A model generated the notes under the pieces. The model was not told the origin of the DNA, searched no databases, and saw only the letters and a list, made by a program, of their open reading frames with translations. The position numbers and the translations under genes were made by a program. From contig JAGYIZ010000013.1 of the NCBI GenBank assembly GCA_018402425.1, positions 1 to 51,526 on the forward strand: a stretch of 51,526 nt of DNA. The letters run 5' to 3'. Positions 18,988 to 28,622 of this stretch are shown here, in pieces. Position 1 is the stretch's first letter. Each line of letters opens with the position of its first letter. This DNA is from Candidatus Atribacteria bacterium (GTDB lineage Bacteria; Atribacterota; Phoenicimicrobiia; Phoenicimicrobiales; Stramentimicrobiaceae).

Positions 18988-20607
18988 TTATTCTCTGGAA
19001 TTTGATAATTCACCGATTACCATTAAGCTGATATCATAAGCATGATCTCCAATTCTTTCCAGGTTGCTTAATATATCAATATAGATGATTCCTGCTTCAG
19101 GATTACAGATTTGTTTTTTTAGCCGGTCAATATGCTCATTACGCAAACTTTCTTCGACTCTATCAATATCATCTTCTCTTTTGGTGACCACTGTGGCCAT
19201 TTCAATATTGTGATCATGTAAAGCCTTAATGGAATAACCAAGTGATTTTTCAACTTTGGAAAAGATATATTTCAAATCTTTCTCTGCCTTCTGACTAAAA
19301 GGTAATTTTTCGTTGATCTTGATTTGAGCCATATCTGCAATATTTTCGATATGATCGCCAACTCTTTCGAGATGAGCAGATATATTCATAAGATTGTTTA
19401 AACTTTCCGATTCTTTTGGACTCAGAGGTTTTTGAGAAACTATAATCAGATAACTGGTTATTTCGCGATGAATAGTATCGAGGACATCTTCTTTGATGTT
19501 GGTATCTTTAATAATTCTTTCATTGTTATTAAGCAAGGCAAATAAGATATTTTTTAGCATTTCCAGGGAGATATTACCCATACGTATTAATTCTTTGGTT
19601 ACCTGCCCGAGGGCAATGGAAGGAGTGTTAACCAGGCTTTTATCAAGATACAAGGTCCCTTTTTTAATTACCTTTTCTTCGCCGGGCAGCACGCGAGTTA
19701 GAATTTTTAATAAATAAGGAATGAAAGGCAAAAGAATAAAAGTATTAGTTACATTGAAAAGAGTGTGGGCGTTGGCAATTTGGCGCGGAATTGTTGCAGC
19801 AGTCATAGATGAGAGTGTAATAAATGGATTTAAAAATAGATAAAATATTATAACTCCACTAATATTAAACAACAGGTGACCTAAAGCTACCCGTTTACCA
19901 GTAATGGAACTACCTATAACAGCTAGTAACGCAGTGAAACAGGTACCTATATTGGTGCCCAGTATTAAAGGAATAGCAGCACCTAAACCAATCAAACCCT
20001 GAATAGATAATGAAATAATAATAGCTGTGGCAGCGCTGCTGCTTTGTAGAACGGCAGTAATAACAGCTGCCAGAAAAATGCCAAGCAGTGGATTGTCAGC
20101 CATATTTACCAATAGATTAATAAAAAAAGGATCATCTCTTAAAGGATACAAAGCATGGGACATGGTGGAAAGACCTAAAAATAATAGACCAAAGCCTATC
20201 ATAACAGAACCTATATACTGATAGACTTTTTTCTTGGCAAACATATTAATGGCAAAACCGATTCCTATGGCAGGAAGCATGTATTCATTAAGATTGAACG
20301 AAATAATCTGTGCCGTTATAGTTGTTCCAATATTTGCACCAAAAATAATGCTTATAGCTTGTTTCAGACTTAATAAGCCAGCATTAACAAAACCAATAGT
20401 TATAATACTGGTTGCGCTGCTGCTTTGTAATATTGCAGTAATTACCGTACCGGATACAATTCCTTTAATTGGGTTTTTAGAAAGAACCTCCAATACCTGA
20501 TGAATTTTATTACCGGCAATTTTTTGCAATCCCTCACTTAGTTGTTGCATGCCAAATAAAAATAATCCCAATCCGCCAATCAAGCCAAAAATTAAAGATA
20601 AATTCAT
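18988..20607 (-). CDS. Na/Pi cotransporter family protein with C-terminal PhoU domain
   Basis: This is a 539-residue phosphate:sodium symporter of the NptA/YjbB type. The duplicated QSSSAT motif appears at about residues 61-66 and again as QSSSAA near 188, each followed by a GANIGT or GTNIGT segment. From about residue 340 the chain becomes a helical PhoU-like domain (HLERVGDHIENIADMA and LERIGDHAYDISLM). Such proteins may import or export phosphate and monitor it through the PhoU part. No pst or pho genes are adjacent. It is monocistronic. Confidence 0.93.
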   Translation of the reverse strand: MNLSLIFGLIGGLGLFLFGMQQLSEGLQKIAGNKIHQVLEVLSKNPIKGIVSGTVITAILQSSSATSIITIGFVNAGLLSLKQAISIIFGANIGTTITAQIISFNLNEYMLPAIGIGFAINMFAKKKVYQYIGSVMIGFGLLFLGLSTMSHALYPLRDDPFFINLLVNMADNPLLGIFLAAVITAVLQSSSAATAIIISLSIQGLIGLGAAIPLILGTNIGTCFTALLAVIGSSITGKRVALGHLLFNISGVIIFYLFLNPFITLSSMTAATIPRQIANAHTLFNVTNTFILLPFIPYLLKILTRVLPGEEKVIKKGTLYLDKSLVNTPSIALGQVTKELIRMGNISLEMLKNILFALLNNNERIIKDTNIKEDVLDTIHREITSYLIIVSQKPLSPKESESLNNLMNISAHLERVGDHIENIADMAQIKINEKLPFSQKAEKDLKYIFSKVEKSLGYSIKALHDHNIEMATVVTKREDDIDRVEESLRNEHIDRLKKQICNPEAGIIYIDILSNLERIGDHAYDISLMVIGELSNSRE

Positions 20608-20840
20608 AAAATGTTTTATTCCTTATTTTGTATTTTTATAATTTTAATTTTCTGATAATATGTAACTAAACCAACAACTTTTTAATTATATCATCAGTTC
20701 TCCGTATTTTGAACAAGAATGTCATTTTTTTCAAATCATTTTCTTGCTACGGTAGAAAATAATGAATACAATTGATTTGTCCAATAATAGCTTTATAGTA
20801 TACAATAATTGTAGAAAATTTTATAAACTGGAGGAAAATA

Positions 20841-22346
20841 ATGTTAAGAGGAAAGATATTATTAAGAATCAACAGAAGATTAGCAATGACCTTAATATTT
20901 GTTTTATTATTGATATTTACTTTTCTATACTCTATTTCATTTGCCTCTCAAAATGTTAGAGAAGCCATTGTCAAGGTATACACGGTAAGCAATTCACCTG
21001 ATTATTATAATCCCTGGAGCATGCAAGGTCCAAGATCTAGCTCTGGCTCCGGATGCATAATAGAAGGCAGTTTGATATTGACAAATGCTCATGTAGTCAG
21101 CAACCAAACTTTTCTGCAGGTACGTAAATATGGTGATACCCAACGATACAGTGCTCAGGTTGTAGCCGTATCTCATTTAACTGACCTGGCTTTGTTGACG
21201 GTAGAGGATTCGAATTTCTTTGAGGGAGAACCCGCTTTGTCGCTGGGTGAATTACCGGAGACTCAGCAGGAAGTTTTGGTTTATGGATTTCCAATGGGTG
21301 GAGATATGTTAAGCATCACCAAGGGCGTGATCTCGCGAATTGAACACCAACCTTATGTCCATAGCTCTAATGTTTTTCTGGCAGGGCAAATTGATGCCGC
21401 CATTAATCCCGGTAATAGCGGTGGACCGGTATTGGTGGATGATAAAATTGTTGGTGTAGTCATGGCCGGAATTCCCTCTGCTCAAAATATTGGCTACATG
21501 GTACCGGTTCCTATTATTCGCCATTTTTTTAAGGACCTGGAAGACGGTATGTATGATGGTTATCCAAGTCTGGGTATAAGTATACAGGATATGGAAAACG
21601 AAGGATTACGCGAATATTATCAAATGGAAACAGAAATGAGCGGCATATTGATTAACCAGATTGTTCCGGGTTCTCCCGCTGATGGAAATCTGAAGATTGG
21701 TGATGTATTACTCTCCATCGAAGATTATACGATTGGTAATGACGGGACTATTGAGTTTCGTACTAATGAAAGAACGCATCTTAACTATGTTATTCAACAA
21801 AAGCAAATTGGCGAGGACATTGAATTGACTTTTTTAAGGGAAGGAGAAAGGGAAGAAGTGAAGTTTAATCTTTCCCGGTCTTTAAAAAAGGACCGCCTAG
21901 TACCCATGGAACAATATGAAACCCTGCCTTCTTATTATATTTGTGGTGGTCTGGTTTTTTGCCCTCTTACAAAGGATTTGTTAAATATTTGGGGTTCTCA
22001 ATGGGCTCAATCTGCGCCAAGAGAATTGGTATGTCAATTATTAAATAATATTCCTGAAAAAGAAGATCAGCAGATTGTAGTTTTGTTAAAGGCTCTGGCT
22101 GCAGAAGTCAACCAGGGTTATCAGAATGTAAATACCTGGGTAGTTGATCGAGTGAACGGGGAAAAAATATGGAATATGCATGACCTGGTTGAGAAAATTG
22201 AAAATTCTCAGGAACCATATATTATATTTGAAGATCAGTGGAATAAAAAAGTTATACTTGATAAAGAAAAAGTAACAGAAAGTAGTCAGGAAATTTTGGA
22301 AACCTATCGTATTCCTCTTGATCGTTCGGAAGATTTGTTAAATTAA
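20841..22346 (+). CDS. HtrA/DegP-like S1C serine protease with PDZ domain
   Basis: Envelope protein quality-control protease. Residues 1-36 hold an uncleaved anchor or signal sequence. The trypsin-like domain carries the complete triad H84 (TNAHVV), D115 (LTDLALL) and S193 (NPGNSGGP). A PDZ domain follows at about 240-330 (GILINQIVPGSPADG). The last about 170 residues form an extra region with no recognisable domain, containing a possible second PDZ-like segment (WVVDRVNGEKIWNMHDLVEK). A GGAGG precedes the ATG at 20841. The damaged DHOD-like gene follows 30 bases later. Confidence 0.92.
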   Translation: MLRGKILLRINRRLAMTLIFVLLLIFTFLYSISFASQNVREAIVKVYTVSNSPDYYNPWSMQGPRSSSGSGCIIEGSLILTNAHVVSNQTFLQVRKYGDTQRYSAQVVAVSHLTDLALLTVEDSNFFEGEPALSLGELPETQQEVLVYGFPMGGDMLSITKGVISRIEHQPYVHSSNVFLAGQIDAAINPGNSGGPVLVDDKIVGVVMAGIPSAQNIGYMVPVPIIRHFFKDLEDGMYDGYPSLGISIQDMENEGLREYYQMETEMSGILINQIVPGSPADGNLKIGDVLLSIEDYTIGNDGTIEFRTNERTHLNYVIQQKQIGEDIELTFLREGEREEVKFNLSRSLKKDRLVPMEQYETLPSYYICGGLVFCPLTKDLLNIWGSQWAQSAPRELVCQLLNNIPEKEDQQIVVLLKALAAEVNQGYQNVNTWVVDRVNGEKIWNMHDLVEKIENSQEPYIIFEDQWNKKVILDKEKVTESSQEILETYRIPLDRSEDLLN

Positions 22347-22376
22347 TAAAAGTATTATTTATAGGAGGGAGTTAAT

Positions 22377-22768
22377 ATGATTGATTTATCTGTTGAATAT
22401 TCAGGCTTAAAGCTTAAGAATCCTATCGTTGTTTCTTCTTCTCCGTTGGAAGAAAATATTGAAACTATTCGGGAATTAGAAAAAAAGAGGGGCTGCAGCA
22501 ATTGTCTTGCCTTCTTTATTTGAAGAACAGGAGGATTTAGAGAAAAGAAGCCGCTGTGACCATGCTTGCTTCAGCATTGCTTGAAAAGGGAAATAGTCAT
22601 GTGGAATCACTATTGCAAGATTTAGAAAAATGGCTGGAAGCCAAGAATTATCAGTCAATTCAGCAAATTTATGGTTCTCTGAGTCAGAAATCAATTTCTG
22701 AGCCTGCTGTTTTTGAAAGAGCAAATTATTTGAAAGTACTTGATGCTTATCCACGGGAAAATAGATAG
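22377..22768 (+). pseudogene. Dihydroorotate dehydrogenase-like protein, frameshifted and internally deleted
   Basis: An AGGAGGG and ATG at 22377 open the typical N-terminus IDLSVEYSGLKLKNPIVVSS. A one-base shift in the A-rich tract near 22480-22488 moves the continuation GAAAIVLPSLFEEQEDLE to another frame. A large deletion near 22555 then joins this to the C-terminus (TMLASALLEKGNSHVESLL and ERANYLKVLDAYP) in the third frame. About 60 N-terminal and 66 C-terminal residues remain of an enzyme of about 330, so the FMN-binding barrel is gone. Confidence 0.9.
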
Positions 22769-22858
22769 ATTATTAGATGAATTAAAAACAATAATTTAGC
22801 AATTAAAGAATGATTTTCTTCATTATAATTATTTAAAGGATAATAAAATGGTTTGTCT

Positions 22859-23395
22859 ATGACAATTAAGGGCAAGGCTGAATTAAACGAGATAATAAAT
22901 AAAATAAAATATCAGTTGAAGGCTATAATACATAAGCTAAATATTAAGTATCAATATATTGATAGCGATGATCTTTATCAGGAGGCAATATTGTATTTAT
23001 GGCAACAGTATAATACTGGAAAATTGAAAAATAAAAATAATAGCTATATTTTACAGGGCTGTTATTATTATTTAAAAAATCATATCAGGAAGTATGTTAA
23101 ATTTAAAGATAACCAAATAAATTATAATTTCTACTACAATACAGAAAAATCAAATAAAGAAATTGGTGAAGGTAATAAATTGGACTATCCAGAGCCTACT
23201 TCTTATGATCTTGACGAATATTTATACTATGATGAATTTAAAAAAGATTTATCTTTAAAAGAAAAAGCCTTGCTAAATTTAAGGTTCAGAGGACTAAGTA
23301 GTCGGGAAATTGGCCAAGAATTAGGTATTTCTCATACCATGGTTTCGAAAATGCGCAGGAAAATAATTGATAAATACAAATCTTTGAACCAATAA
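22859..23395 (+). CDS. Sigma-70-like / HTH protein
   Basis: This protein of about 178 residues resembles a small sigma factor. An N-terminal helical region reads YIDSDDLYQEAILYLWQQ, which matches sigma region 2 (the DDLxQE...W pattern). The C-terminal region-4-like HTH is LSLKEKALLNLRFRGLSSRE followed by IGQELGISHTMVSKMRRK. The middle is Asn/Lys/Tyr-rich and poorly conserved. The ATG at 22859 and the TTG at 22853 are both possible. It might be a phage- or element-derived sigma factor, as it stands alone with AT-rich codons. Confidence 0.65.
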   Translation: MTIKGKAELNEIINKIKYQLKAIIHKLNIKYQYIDSDDLYQEAILYLWQQYNTGKLKNKNNSYILQGCYYYLKNHIRKYVKFKDNQINYNFYYNTEKSNKEIGEGNKLDYPEPTSYDLDEYLYYDEFKKDLSLKEKALLNLRFRGLSSREIGQELGISHTMVSKMRRKIIDKYKSLNQ

Positions 23396-23474
23396 GAAAT
23401 AATTTAAGAACAGGTAATATTTTGGTTTCCAAAAAAATGTTTTTTTTACTTGTATAAATGTATGCTTTATCAGT

Positions 23475-23521
23475 TTATTTAACCATTACCACCTTCTAAG
23501 AAGGTGGTAATGGTTAAATAA
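23475..23521. repeat. 23-bp perfect palindrome (copy 2 of intergenic element)
   Basis: The arms 23475-23497 and 23499-23521 are perfectly complementary around a single A, with core ACCATTACCACCTTCT. It shares words with the hairpin at 4504-4549. It could also terminate the sigma-like gene, but it lacks a clean T-run. Confidence 0.85.
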
Positions 23522-23659
23522 ATGGTTTTACCATAAAAATATTAAGATAAGCTAGATGATAATTATTCACTTGAAGTCCAAAGTTGGAAGTGATATTGCT
23601 TAGAAATATTATAGCTAAAGGTTAAACCAAAAATTGAAAGAAAAAGAGCTAAAAAGTTA

Positions 23660-23706
23660 AACCTCTTTTAGAGGTTCTTAAAACCACCCGCTCTGCGGGT
23701 GCGATA
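23660..23706. repeat. Pair of short hairpins upstream of glnA
   Basis: AACCTCT/AGAGGTT (23660-23676) and CACCCGC/GCGGGTG (23685-23701) are adjacent hairpins. Together with the palindrome at 23475 they bracket about 230 bases that carry no ORF, an arrangement like the palindromic ends of IS200/IS605-derived non-autonomous elements. A regulatory role in the glnA leader is the alternative. Confidence 0.55.
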
Positions 23707-23746
23707 TTTACATTTCATTATCAATTAAAAATAAGGAGAAATATTT

Positions 23747-25075
23747 ATGCCAGAAGTAACCAAAGAGATGATATTAAAAAAAGTCGAAGAATTGAAAATA
23801 CGATTTGTACGACTCAAATTTACTGATATTATGGGTATCCCCAAGAATGTAGAAATACCGGTTAGAGATCTAGAAAAAGCATTAGACGGGGGGATTATGT
23901 TTGACGGGTCATCAGTACAGGGATTTTGCCGTATTGAAGAATCTGACATGTATCTACAACCCGATTTTAATACTTTTATGGTTAACCCGTGGGAAGAAGA
24001 ACAGGATGTTGCCCGTATTATTTGTGATATTGTCAACCCTGATAAAACGCCTTTTTCCGGGTGTGCAAGGACTAATTTGAAGCGGGTTCTTGGTGAATTA
24101 AAGAAACTGGGATTTACGGCTAATTTTGGGCCTGAAATGGAATTTTATCTTTTTGGAAGAGATGAACAAAGTGTTGCAACTACCAAAACCAATGATCAGG
24201 CTAGTTATTTTGATCTTTCTCCGGTAGATTTAGGAGAAGAGATAAGACGAGACATGGTGATAACCTTAGAAAAATTAGGTTTTGAAGTGGAAGCTTCTCA
24301 TCATGAAGTGGGACCCGGACAACATGAGATAGATTTTAGGTATTCGGATGGAATAACTACAGCAGATCGTATCATGGTGTTAAAACTAACCAGTAAGACA
24401 ATTGCTATGTGGCATAATTTACATGTAACTTTTATGCCAAAACCGGTTTATGGTATTGCCGGTTCAGGGATGCATACTAATATTTCTTTATTTAAAAACG
24501 GAAGCAATGCTTTCTATGACCCCAATAATAAGCATGGTTTAAGTCAGGAAGCACTCTATTTTATTGGTGGCTTAATGAGGCATGCAAAAGGATTGGCAGC
24601 AATAACCAATCCCCTAGTCAATTCTTATAAACGTTTGACATCCGGCTATGAGGCACCGGTTTATATTGCCTGGTCACATCGTAATCGGAGTCCTTTGATT
24701 AGAGTACCCATAGCAAGGGAAGATGCTACCAGGATTGAATTACGCTGTCCAGACCCATCTTGCAATCCCTATTTGGCCTTTGCCGTGATTCTTTCGGCGG
24801 GAATGGATGGGATTCAAAGAAAGATAATGCCCCCCGATCCTGTTGGCGAGAATATCTATGCCATGGATGAAACACAACTTAAAAAATATGGAATTGAAAG
24901 TTTGCCCAGTGACCTAAAAGAAGCATTAGAAGAATTCAAGAAGGACAAAGTATTGCACCAAGGTCTAACGGAGCATATCATAAGCAATTATCTTCGGGCA
25001 AAATATCAGGAATGGGAATGTTATAGTCTCCAGGTACATCCCTGGGAATTGGAGCAATATCTTTCTGTCTATTAA
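23747..25075 (+). CDS. glnA: Glutamine synthetase type I
   Basis: It makes glutamine from glutamate, ammonia and ATP. The 442 residues fit the GSI-alpha form: MFDGSSVQGF at 51-60, the metal site NFGPEMEFYL near 127-136, a Glu/Asn segment at HEVGPGQHEIDFRY, and the glutamate loop NRSPLIRVP near 317. No KNLYDLP adenylylation site or the extra insert of the beta form is seen. GGAG precedes the ATG. It appears monocistronic with a terminator 35 bases after the stop. The long 351-base leader holds hairpin repeats and no gene. Confidence 0.97.
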   Translation: MPEVTKEMILKKVEELKIRFVRLKFTDIMGIPKNVEIPVRDLEKALDGGIMFDGSSVQGFCRIEESDMYLQPDFNTFMVNPWEEEQDVARIICDIVNPDKTPFSGCARTNLKRVLGELKKLGFTANFGPEMEFYLFGRDEQSVATTKTNDQASYFDLSPVDLGEEIRRDMVITLEKLGFEVEASHHEVGPGQHEIDFRYSDGITTADRIMVLKLTSKTIAMWHNLHVTFMPKPVYGIAGSGMHTNISLFKNGSNAFYDPNNKHGLSQEALYFIGGLMRHAKGLAAITNPLVNSYKRLTSGYEAPVYIAWSHRNRSPLIRVPIAREDATRIELRCPDPSCNPYLAFAVILSAGMDGIQRKIMPPDPVGENIYAMDETQLKKYGIESLPSDLKEALEEFKKDKVLHQGLTEHIISNYLRAKYQEWECYSLQVHPWELEQYLSVY

Positions 25076-25109
25076 TATAAAAGACCAAACATATTTCTTA
25101 ATATTTGTA

Positions 25110-25158
25110 GGATGGGTTAAATTTATTTTTTTAGAAGGTTTTAACCCATCCTTCTTAT
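25110..25158 (+). terminator. Terminator after glnA
   Basis: GGATGGGTTAA at 25110-25120 pairs with TTAACCCATCC at 25141-25151, followed by a T-rich tail. Confidence 0.8.
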
Positions 25159-25304
25159 TATTGCCATCAACTCTTTTATTTTTATTATACTTCAGAAAAT
25201 CTTTTCATAAATCCAGTAATTATTGCAAATTAACTTTTATTCAATTACCATTAACTTAGTTCACCTTTAATATAGCTCATTGCATTTTTATGAGTCTCTC
25301 TGCT

Positions 25305-25368
25305 ATCATGTTTTTAGTTAGAAAAAAGCTGATATTCAATATATAATAAGATATAATAAAAACATGAT
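25305..25368. repeat. 12-bp inverted repeat in the leader of the DhaL-DegV gene
   Basis: ATCATGTTTTTA (25305-25316) and TAAAAACATGAT (25357-25368) are exact inverted copies 40 bases apart, enclosing the most promoter-like AT stretch (ATATAATAAG). Two operator half-sites for a dimeric regulator are possible. The rest of the 335-base gap after the glnA terminator shows nothing else. Confidence 0.5.
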
Positions 25369-25410
25369 ATTATTTAGAATATTTAGATTAATAAAAAGGT
25401 AGATGAGAAA

Positions 25411-27216
25411 ATGAGGATACGGATTAAGTATATTAATGGGAATCGTTTTAGAAGATTTATTATGACTTCTGCACAGCGGATTGGTCAAACTAAAAATCAT
25501 CTCAATGATATCAACGTATTTCCAGTAGCTGATAGTGATACCGGTACAAATTTAGCCATAACTATGAATAATATTGTCAATGAGGTGCAGGATTATCAGA
25601 AAAATTCTTTTGAAGAAATGATTCAGCGCATTGCTAAGGCAGCCCTGATGGGGGCTAGAGGGAACTCCGGCGCTATCCTTGCTCAGTTTTTTCAAGGCCT
25701 GGCTGAAGCAACTCGTGGGATGAGTCGCTTAACAACAATTGCCTTTTCCAGGGCTGCAGTAAAAGCAGCAGAGCAGGCTACAATGGCAATAGCTAATCCC
25801 CGGGAAGGCACGATCATTACTGTTATGAAAGACTGGGCACATTATACTAACAAGTTAGCTCACAAAACACCGGATTTTGTAGAACTGTTCAAAAAATCCT
25901 TAAAGAAAGCTAAAGTATCATTATTGGAGACACCCAATAAATTAGCCATACTAAAAAAGGCAGGAGTAGTTGACGCTGGAGCAGAAGGTTTTGTCAATTT
26001 ATTGGAAGGCATTGTAGACTTTATTGAATATGGCAAGCTAAGAACATTAAACAGCAATCAAGAACAATATCTTATTCATTCAAGAGAAAAAATTGCTTCC
26101 TCTTCCAGAAGAAAAGTCAAGTTTCGTTATTGTACGGAGTGCCTGATAGAAGGAAAAGAATTAGACAAAGAATTGATAAGAAAAAGGCTGGCTGGTTTGG
26201 GTGATTCCGAGGTAATTGCAGGTTCCGATGAACAAATAAGGGTCCATATTCATACCAATCAGCCTGATTTCGTGATTTCTCAAGTTGGTTCTATGGGGCA
26301 AATAATAGAAACTAAAATAGATGATATGTGGGAACAAACCGGAAGCATTAATAAGAAAGCAAAAAAACGGAGAATTTGCCTGGTAACTGATACTACCTGT
26401 GACTTACCGGAGGATTTAATTAAAAAATATCATATTAAATTGGTTCCCATCGCTGTACATGTCGATCAAGAAAGTTTTTTAGACCGGATAAATATTTCTA
26501 CAAGAGAGGTTATTGGCTACCTGGAAAAGCCTAATCATCATGTTACTACTTCTCAGCCTCCTTATCAGTATTTCGAGGATGTCTATCAGCAAGCCGGGCA
26601 GGAAAGTGAAGCAATTATCTCTATTCACATTTCAGGGAAATTAAGCGGTACTTATCAAGCCGCTTGTGTTGCCAGTAAGAAAAGTCAGTATAAAGACAAA
26701 ATTCAGGTAATAGATGCCAGGACAAGTACAGTTGCCCTGGGATTGCTTATATTGAAAGCTGCAGACCTCATAGATGAGGGATTGGAAATGGATAAGATTA
26801 TTAAAAAATTAGAGCATCACATAGAAAAAAGTAAATTATTCGTCAGTATTCCAACCTTAAAATACCTGGTCAGAAGTGGGCGATTAGATAAGATCAAAGG
26901 GTTAATTGGATCAATGATGCATTTAAAACCGGTAATTAGTCTTAACCGGGAAGGTGCTTTTGAAGAGGCAGCTAAAGTAATTGGTTATCAACGTTTGTTA
27001 GATAAAACATTAGAATTGGCCAGTCAGTTTGCCGAAAGTGTGAAAAATCCTTGTTTTGGAATTGCCCATATTCAGGATATTAAATTAGCACAATGGTATC
27101 AAAAAGAATTAAAAGCACGTTTTCCCGGAGCAGGAACATATATTGCTGAAGGCTCTCCCGCATTAAGTGTGCATATTGGCAAAGGTGGTACTGCTATTGC
27201 TGTCATGGGTGAATAG
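25411..27216 (+). CDS. DhaL (DAK2) - DegV fusion protein
   Basis: The 601-residue protein joins two domains. An N-terminal DhaL-like domain, residues 20-210, has the nucleotide/Mg-binding motif DSDTGTN at 41-47 and GARGNSGAI later. A C-terminal DegV fatty-acid-binding domain runs from about 325 to 600, starting CLVTDTTCDLPED and including TTSQPPYQYF and SGKLSGTYQAA. Between them is the DAK1_2/DUF1949-like linker (RYCTECLIEGKELDKELIRK). The arrangement is that of the YloV/FakA and FakB pair fused, so a role in activating exogenous fatty acids to acyl-phosphate is a reasonable inference. It appears monocistronic. Confidence 0.88.
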   Translation: MRIRIKYINGNRFRRFIMTSAQRIGQTKNHLNDINVFPVADSDTGTNLAITMNNIVNEVQDYQKNSFEEMIQRIAKAALMGARGNSGAILAQFFQGLAEATRGMSRLTTIAFSRAAVKAAEQATMAIANPREGTIITVMKDWAHYTNKLAHKTPDFVELFKKSLKKAKVSLLETPNKLAILKKAGVVDAGAEGFVNLLEGIVDFIEYGKLRTLNSNQEQYLIHSREKIASSSRRKVKFRYCTECLIEGKELDKELIRKRLAGLGDSEVIAGSDEQIRVHIHTNQPDFVISQVGSMGQIIETKIDDMWEQTGSINKKAKKRRICLVTDTTCDLPEDLIKKYHIKLVPIAVHVDQESFLDRINISTREVIGYLEKPNHHVTTSQPPYQYFEDVYQQAGQESEAIISIHISGKLSGTYQAACVASKKSQYKDKIQVIDARTSTVALGLLILKAADLIDEGLEMDKIIKKLEHHIEKSKLFVSIPTLKYLVRSGRLDKIKGLIGSMMHLKPVISLNREGAFEEAAKVIGYQRLLDKTLELASQFAESVKNPCFGIAHIQDIKLAQWYQKELKARFPGAGTYIAEGSPALSVHIGKGGTAIAVMGE

Positions 27217-27334
27217 GTGCAGCATTGTCCCTTACTGTGTTTTATGATTTAATAGAAAATAGATAACAGAAATTATGAAAGAAAGAATTGATTTTCTATA
27301 TCTATAGATTATTTTTAATAATAGGAGAATAGTT

Positions 27335-28534
27335 TTGAAAATTGGCATTTATCATTTAGTTTCAGATATCCACGATAAAGACTTTATCGACAAATCGTTA
27401 AAACCATTTATTGATTCGATTGAAAATTACCTGGGAGAATCAATGATGAATTTAAGCCCAGCTGAGCTTAAGAAAGAACCTATCCTCCCAGTTATCATGA
27501 TTAAGTCCGGCGGTGTAGAAGAAAAATTTAAGAGAATTTACCAACAATTTCCCTCTCCTTATTTTATTCTTGCGGGCTGTTTGCACAATGCCTTACCGGC
27601 AGCTCTGGAAATAAAAGAATATCTTACAAAAAGAGGTCAACAAGTTGAAATTTTACATGGTTCAGCGGAATTTATTGCTAACCGTTTGAAATTATTAAAA
27701 AAAGTTACCGAAACCAAAAAAGCCTGTCGCCGTTTTCGGGTTGGTGTTCTTGGTAAACCCTCTGATTGGCTTATTGCCAGCGGGGCAGATTATAATGCCA
27801 TCAGAAAGAAACTAGGTATCAGGATTTACGATATTCCTATAGAAGAAATGATTAGACATATTGACCAGGTAAAAGATGAAGATATCCCCTCTGATATAGA
27901 TATAAATCCGATAGATTTTCAACCAGAGGTGATACGGCAATCGCTGAGAATTTATCAGGGATTAAAAAATTTAACCCGGGAATACAAATTTAATGCCATT
28001 ACTGTTCGCTGTTTTGATTTATTGGATTTTTACAAGAATACCGGTTGCCTGTCCTTATCTCTGTTAAATAAAGAAGGAATCATAGCCGGATGTGAAGGAG
28101 ATGTACCTGCTCTTGTTTCCATGATTGTTGCCAATCAGTTAACTGAACAGCCTGTTTTTTTGGCTAATCCGGCCTGTGTTAGTCAGGAAAAAAATGAAAT
28201 TATTTTTGCTCATTGTACTATACCTTTAAATATGTGTGAAAGTTATCAATGGAAAACTCATTTCGAATCTGGAATGGGAATAGCAATTCGCGGTAAGGTT
28301 AAAGAGGGTCCAGTGACCATATTCAAGTTGAATGGAAATGCGGATAGCTTTTTCCTGGCAGAAGGAGAATTGATAAATAATTTAGAATTACCAAGTCTGT
28401 GCCGCACTCAACTACAGATAAGTTTTAAAGAGCCGGTTGCTGATTTTTTGGAAAAATCTATTGCCAATCATCATCTTATTTGTAAAGGGTGGCATCGGGA
28501 AAAGTTTGAAAAATTTTTTTCCCTTATTTTTTAA
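27335..28534 (+). CDS. L-fucose/arabinose isomerase-like protein
   Basis: This 399-residue protein resembles the sugar-isomerase superfamily (FucI/AraA-like). It has an N-terminal Rossmann-like domain (residues 1-160), and a later segment GCEGDVPALVSMIVANQL with metal-binding type residues, followed by ANPACVSQEKNEIIFAHCTI, as in the fucose isomerase C-terminal domain. Members of this group are often annotated only as hypothetical or fucose isomerase; sugar specificity is not known. The start TTG at 27335 has a GGAG upstream. It begins a likely four-gene run with the phosphoesterase and two radical-SAM genes. Confidence 0.6.
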   Translation: MKIGIYHLVSDIHDKDFIDKSLKPFIDSIENYLGESMMNLSPAELKKEPILPVIMIKSGGVEEKFKRIYQQFPSPYFILAGCLHNALPAALEIKEYLTKRGQQVEILHGSAEFIANRLKLLKKVTETKKACRRFRVGVLGKPSDWLIASGADYNAIRKKLGIRIYDIPIEEMIRHIDQVKDEDIPSDIDINPIDFQPEVIRQSLRIYQGLKNLTREYKFNAITVRCFDLLDFYKNTGCLSLSLLNKEGIIAGCEGDVPALVSMIVANQLTEQPVFLANPACVSQEKNEIIFAHCTIPLNMCESYQWKTHFESGMGIAIRGKVKEGPVTIFKLNGNADSFFLAEGELINNLELPSLCRTQLQISFKEPVADFLEKSIANHHLICKGWHREKFEKFFSLIF

Positions 28535-28622
28535 AGGAATTTTAGCGGATGATATATCGGATTCGTAATTTTTTATAAGATAGGAAGATATTTTTTAGAA
28601 TAAAGAGAAGGGGTTGTCTATT

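Noticed and set aside
22476-22754. 92-codon minus-strand ORF over the DHOD-like remnant
   Set aside because: It is a shadow of the two sense-strand DHOD fragments, which match a known family at both ends.
23660-23701. glnA attenuator or riboswitch
   Set aside because: The hairpins are short and lack a T-run or any aptamer pattern I can name; they fit the palindromic element better.
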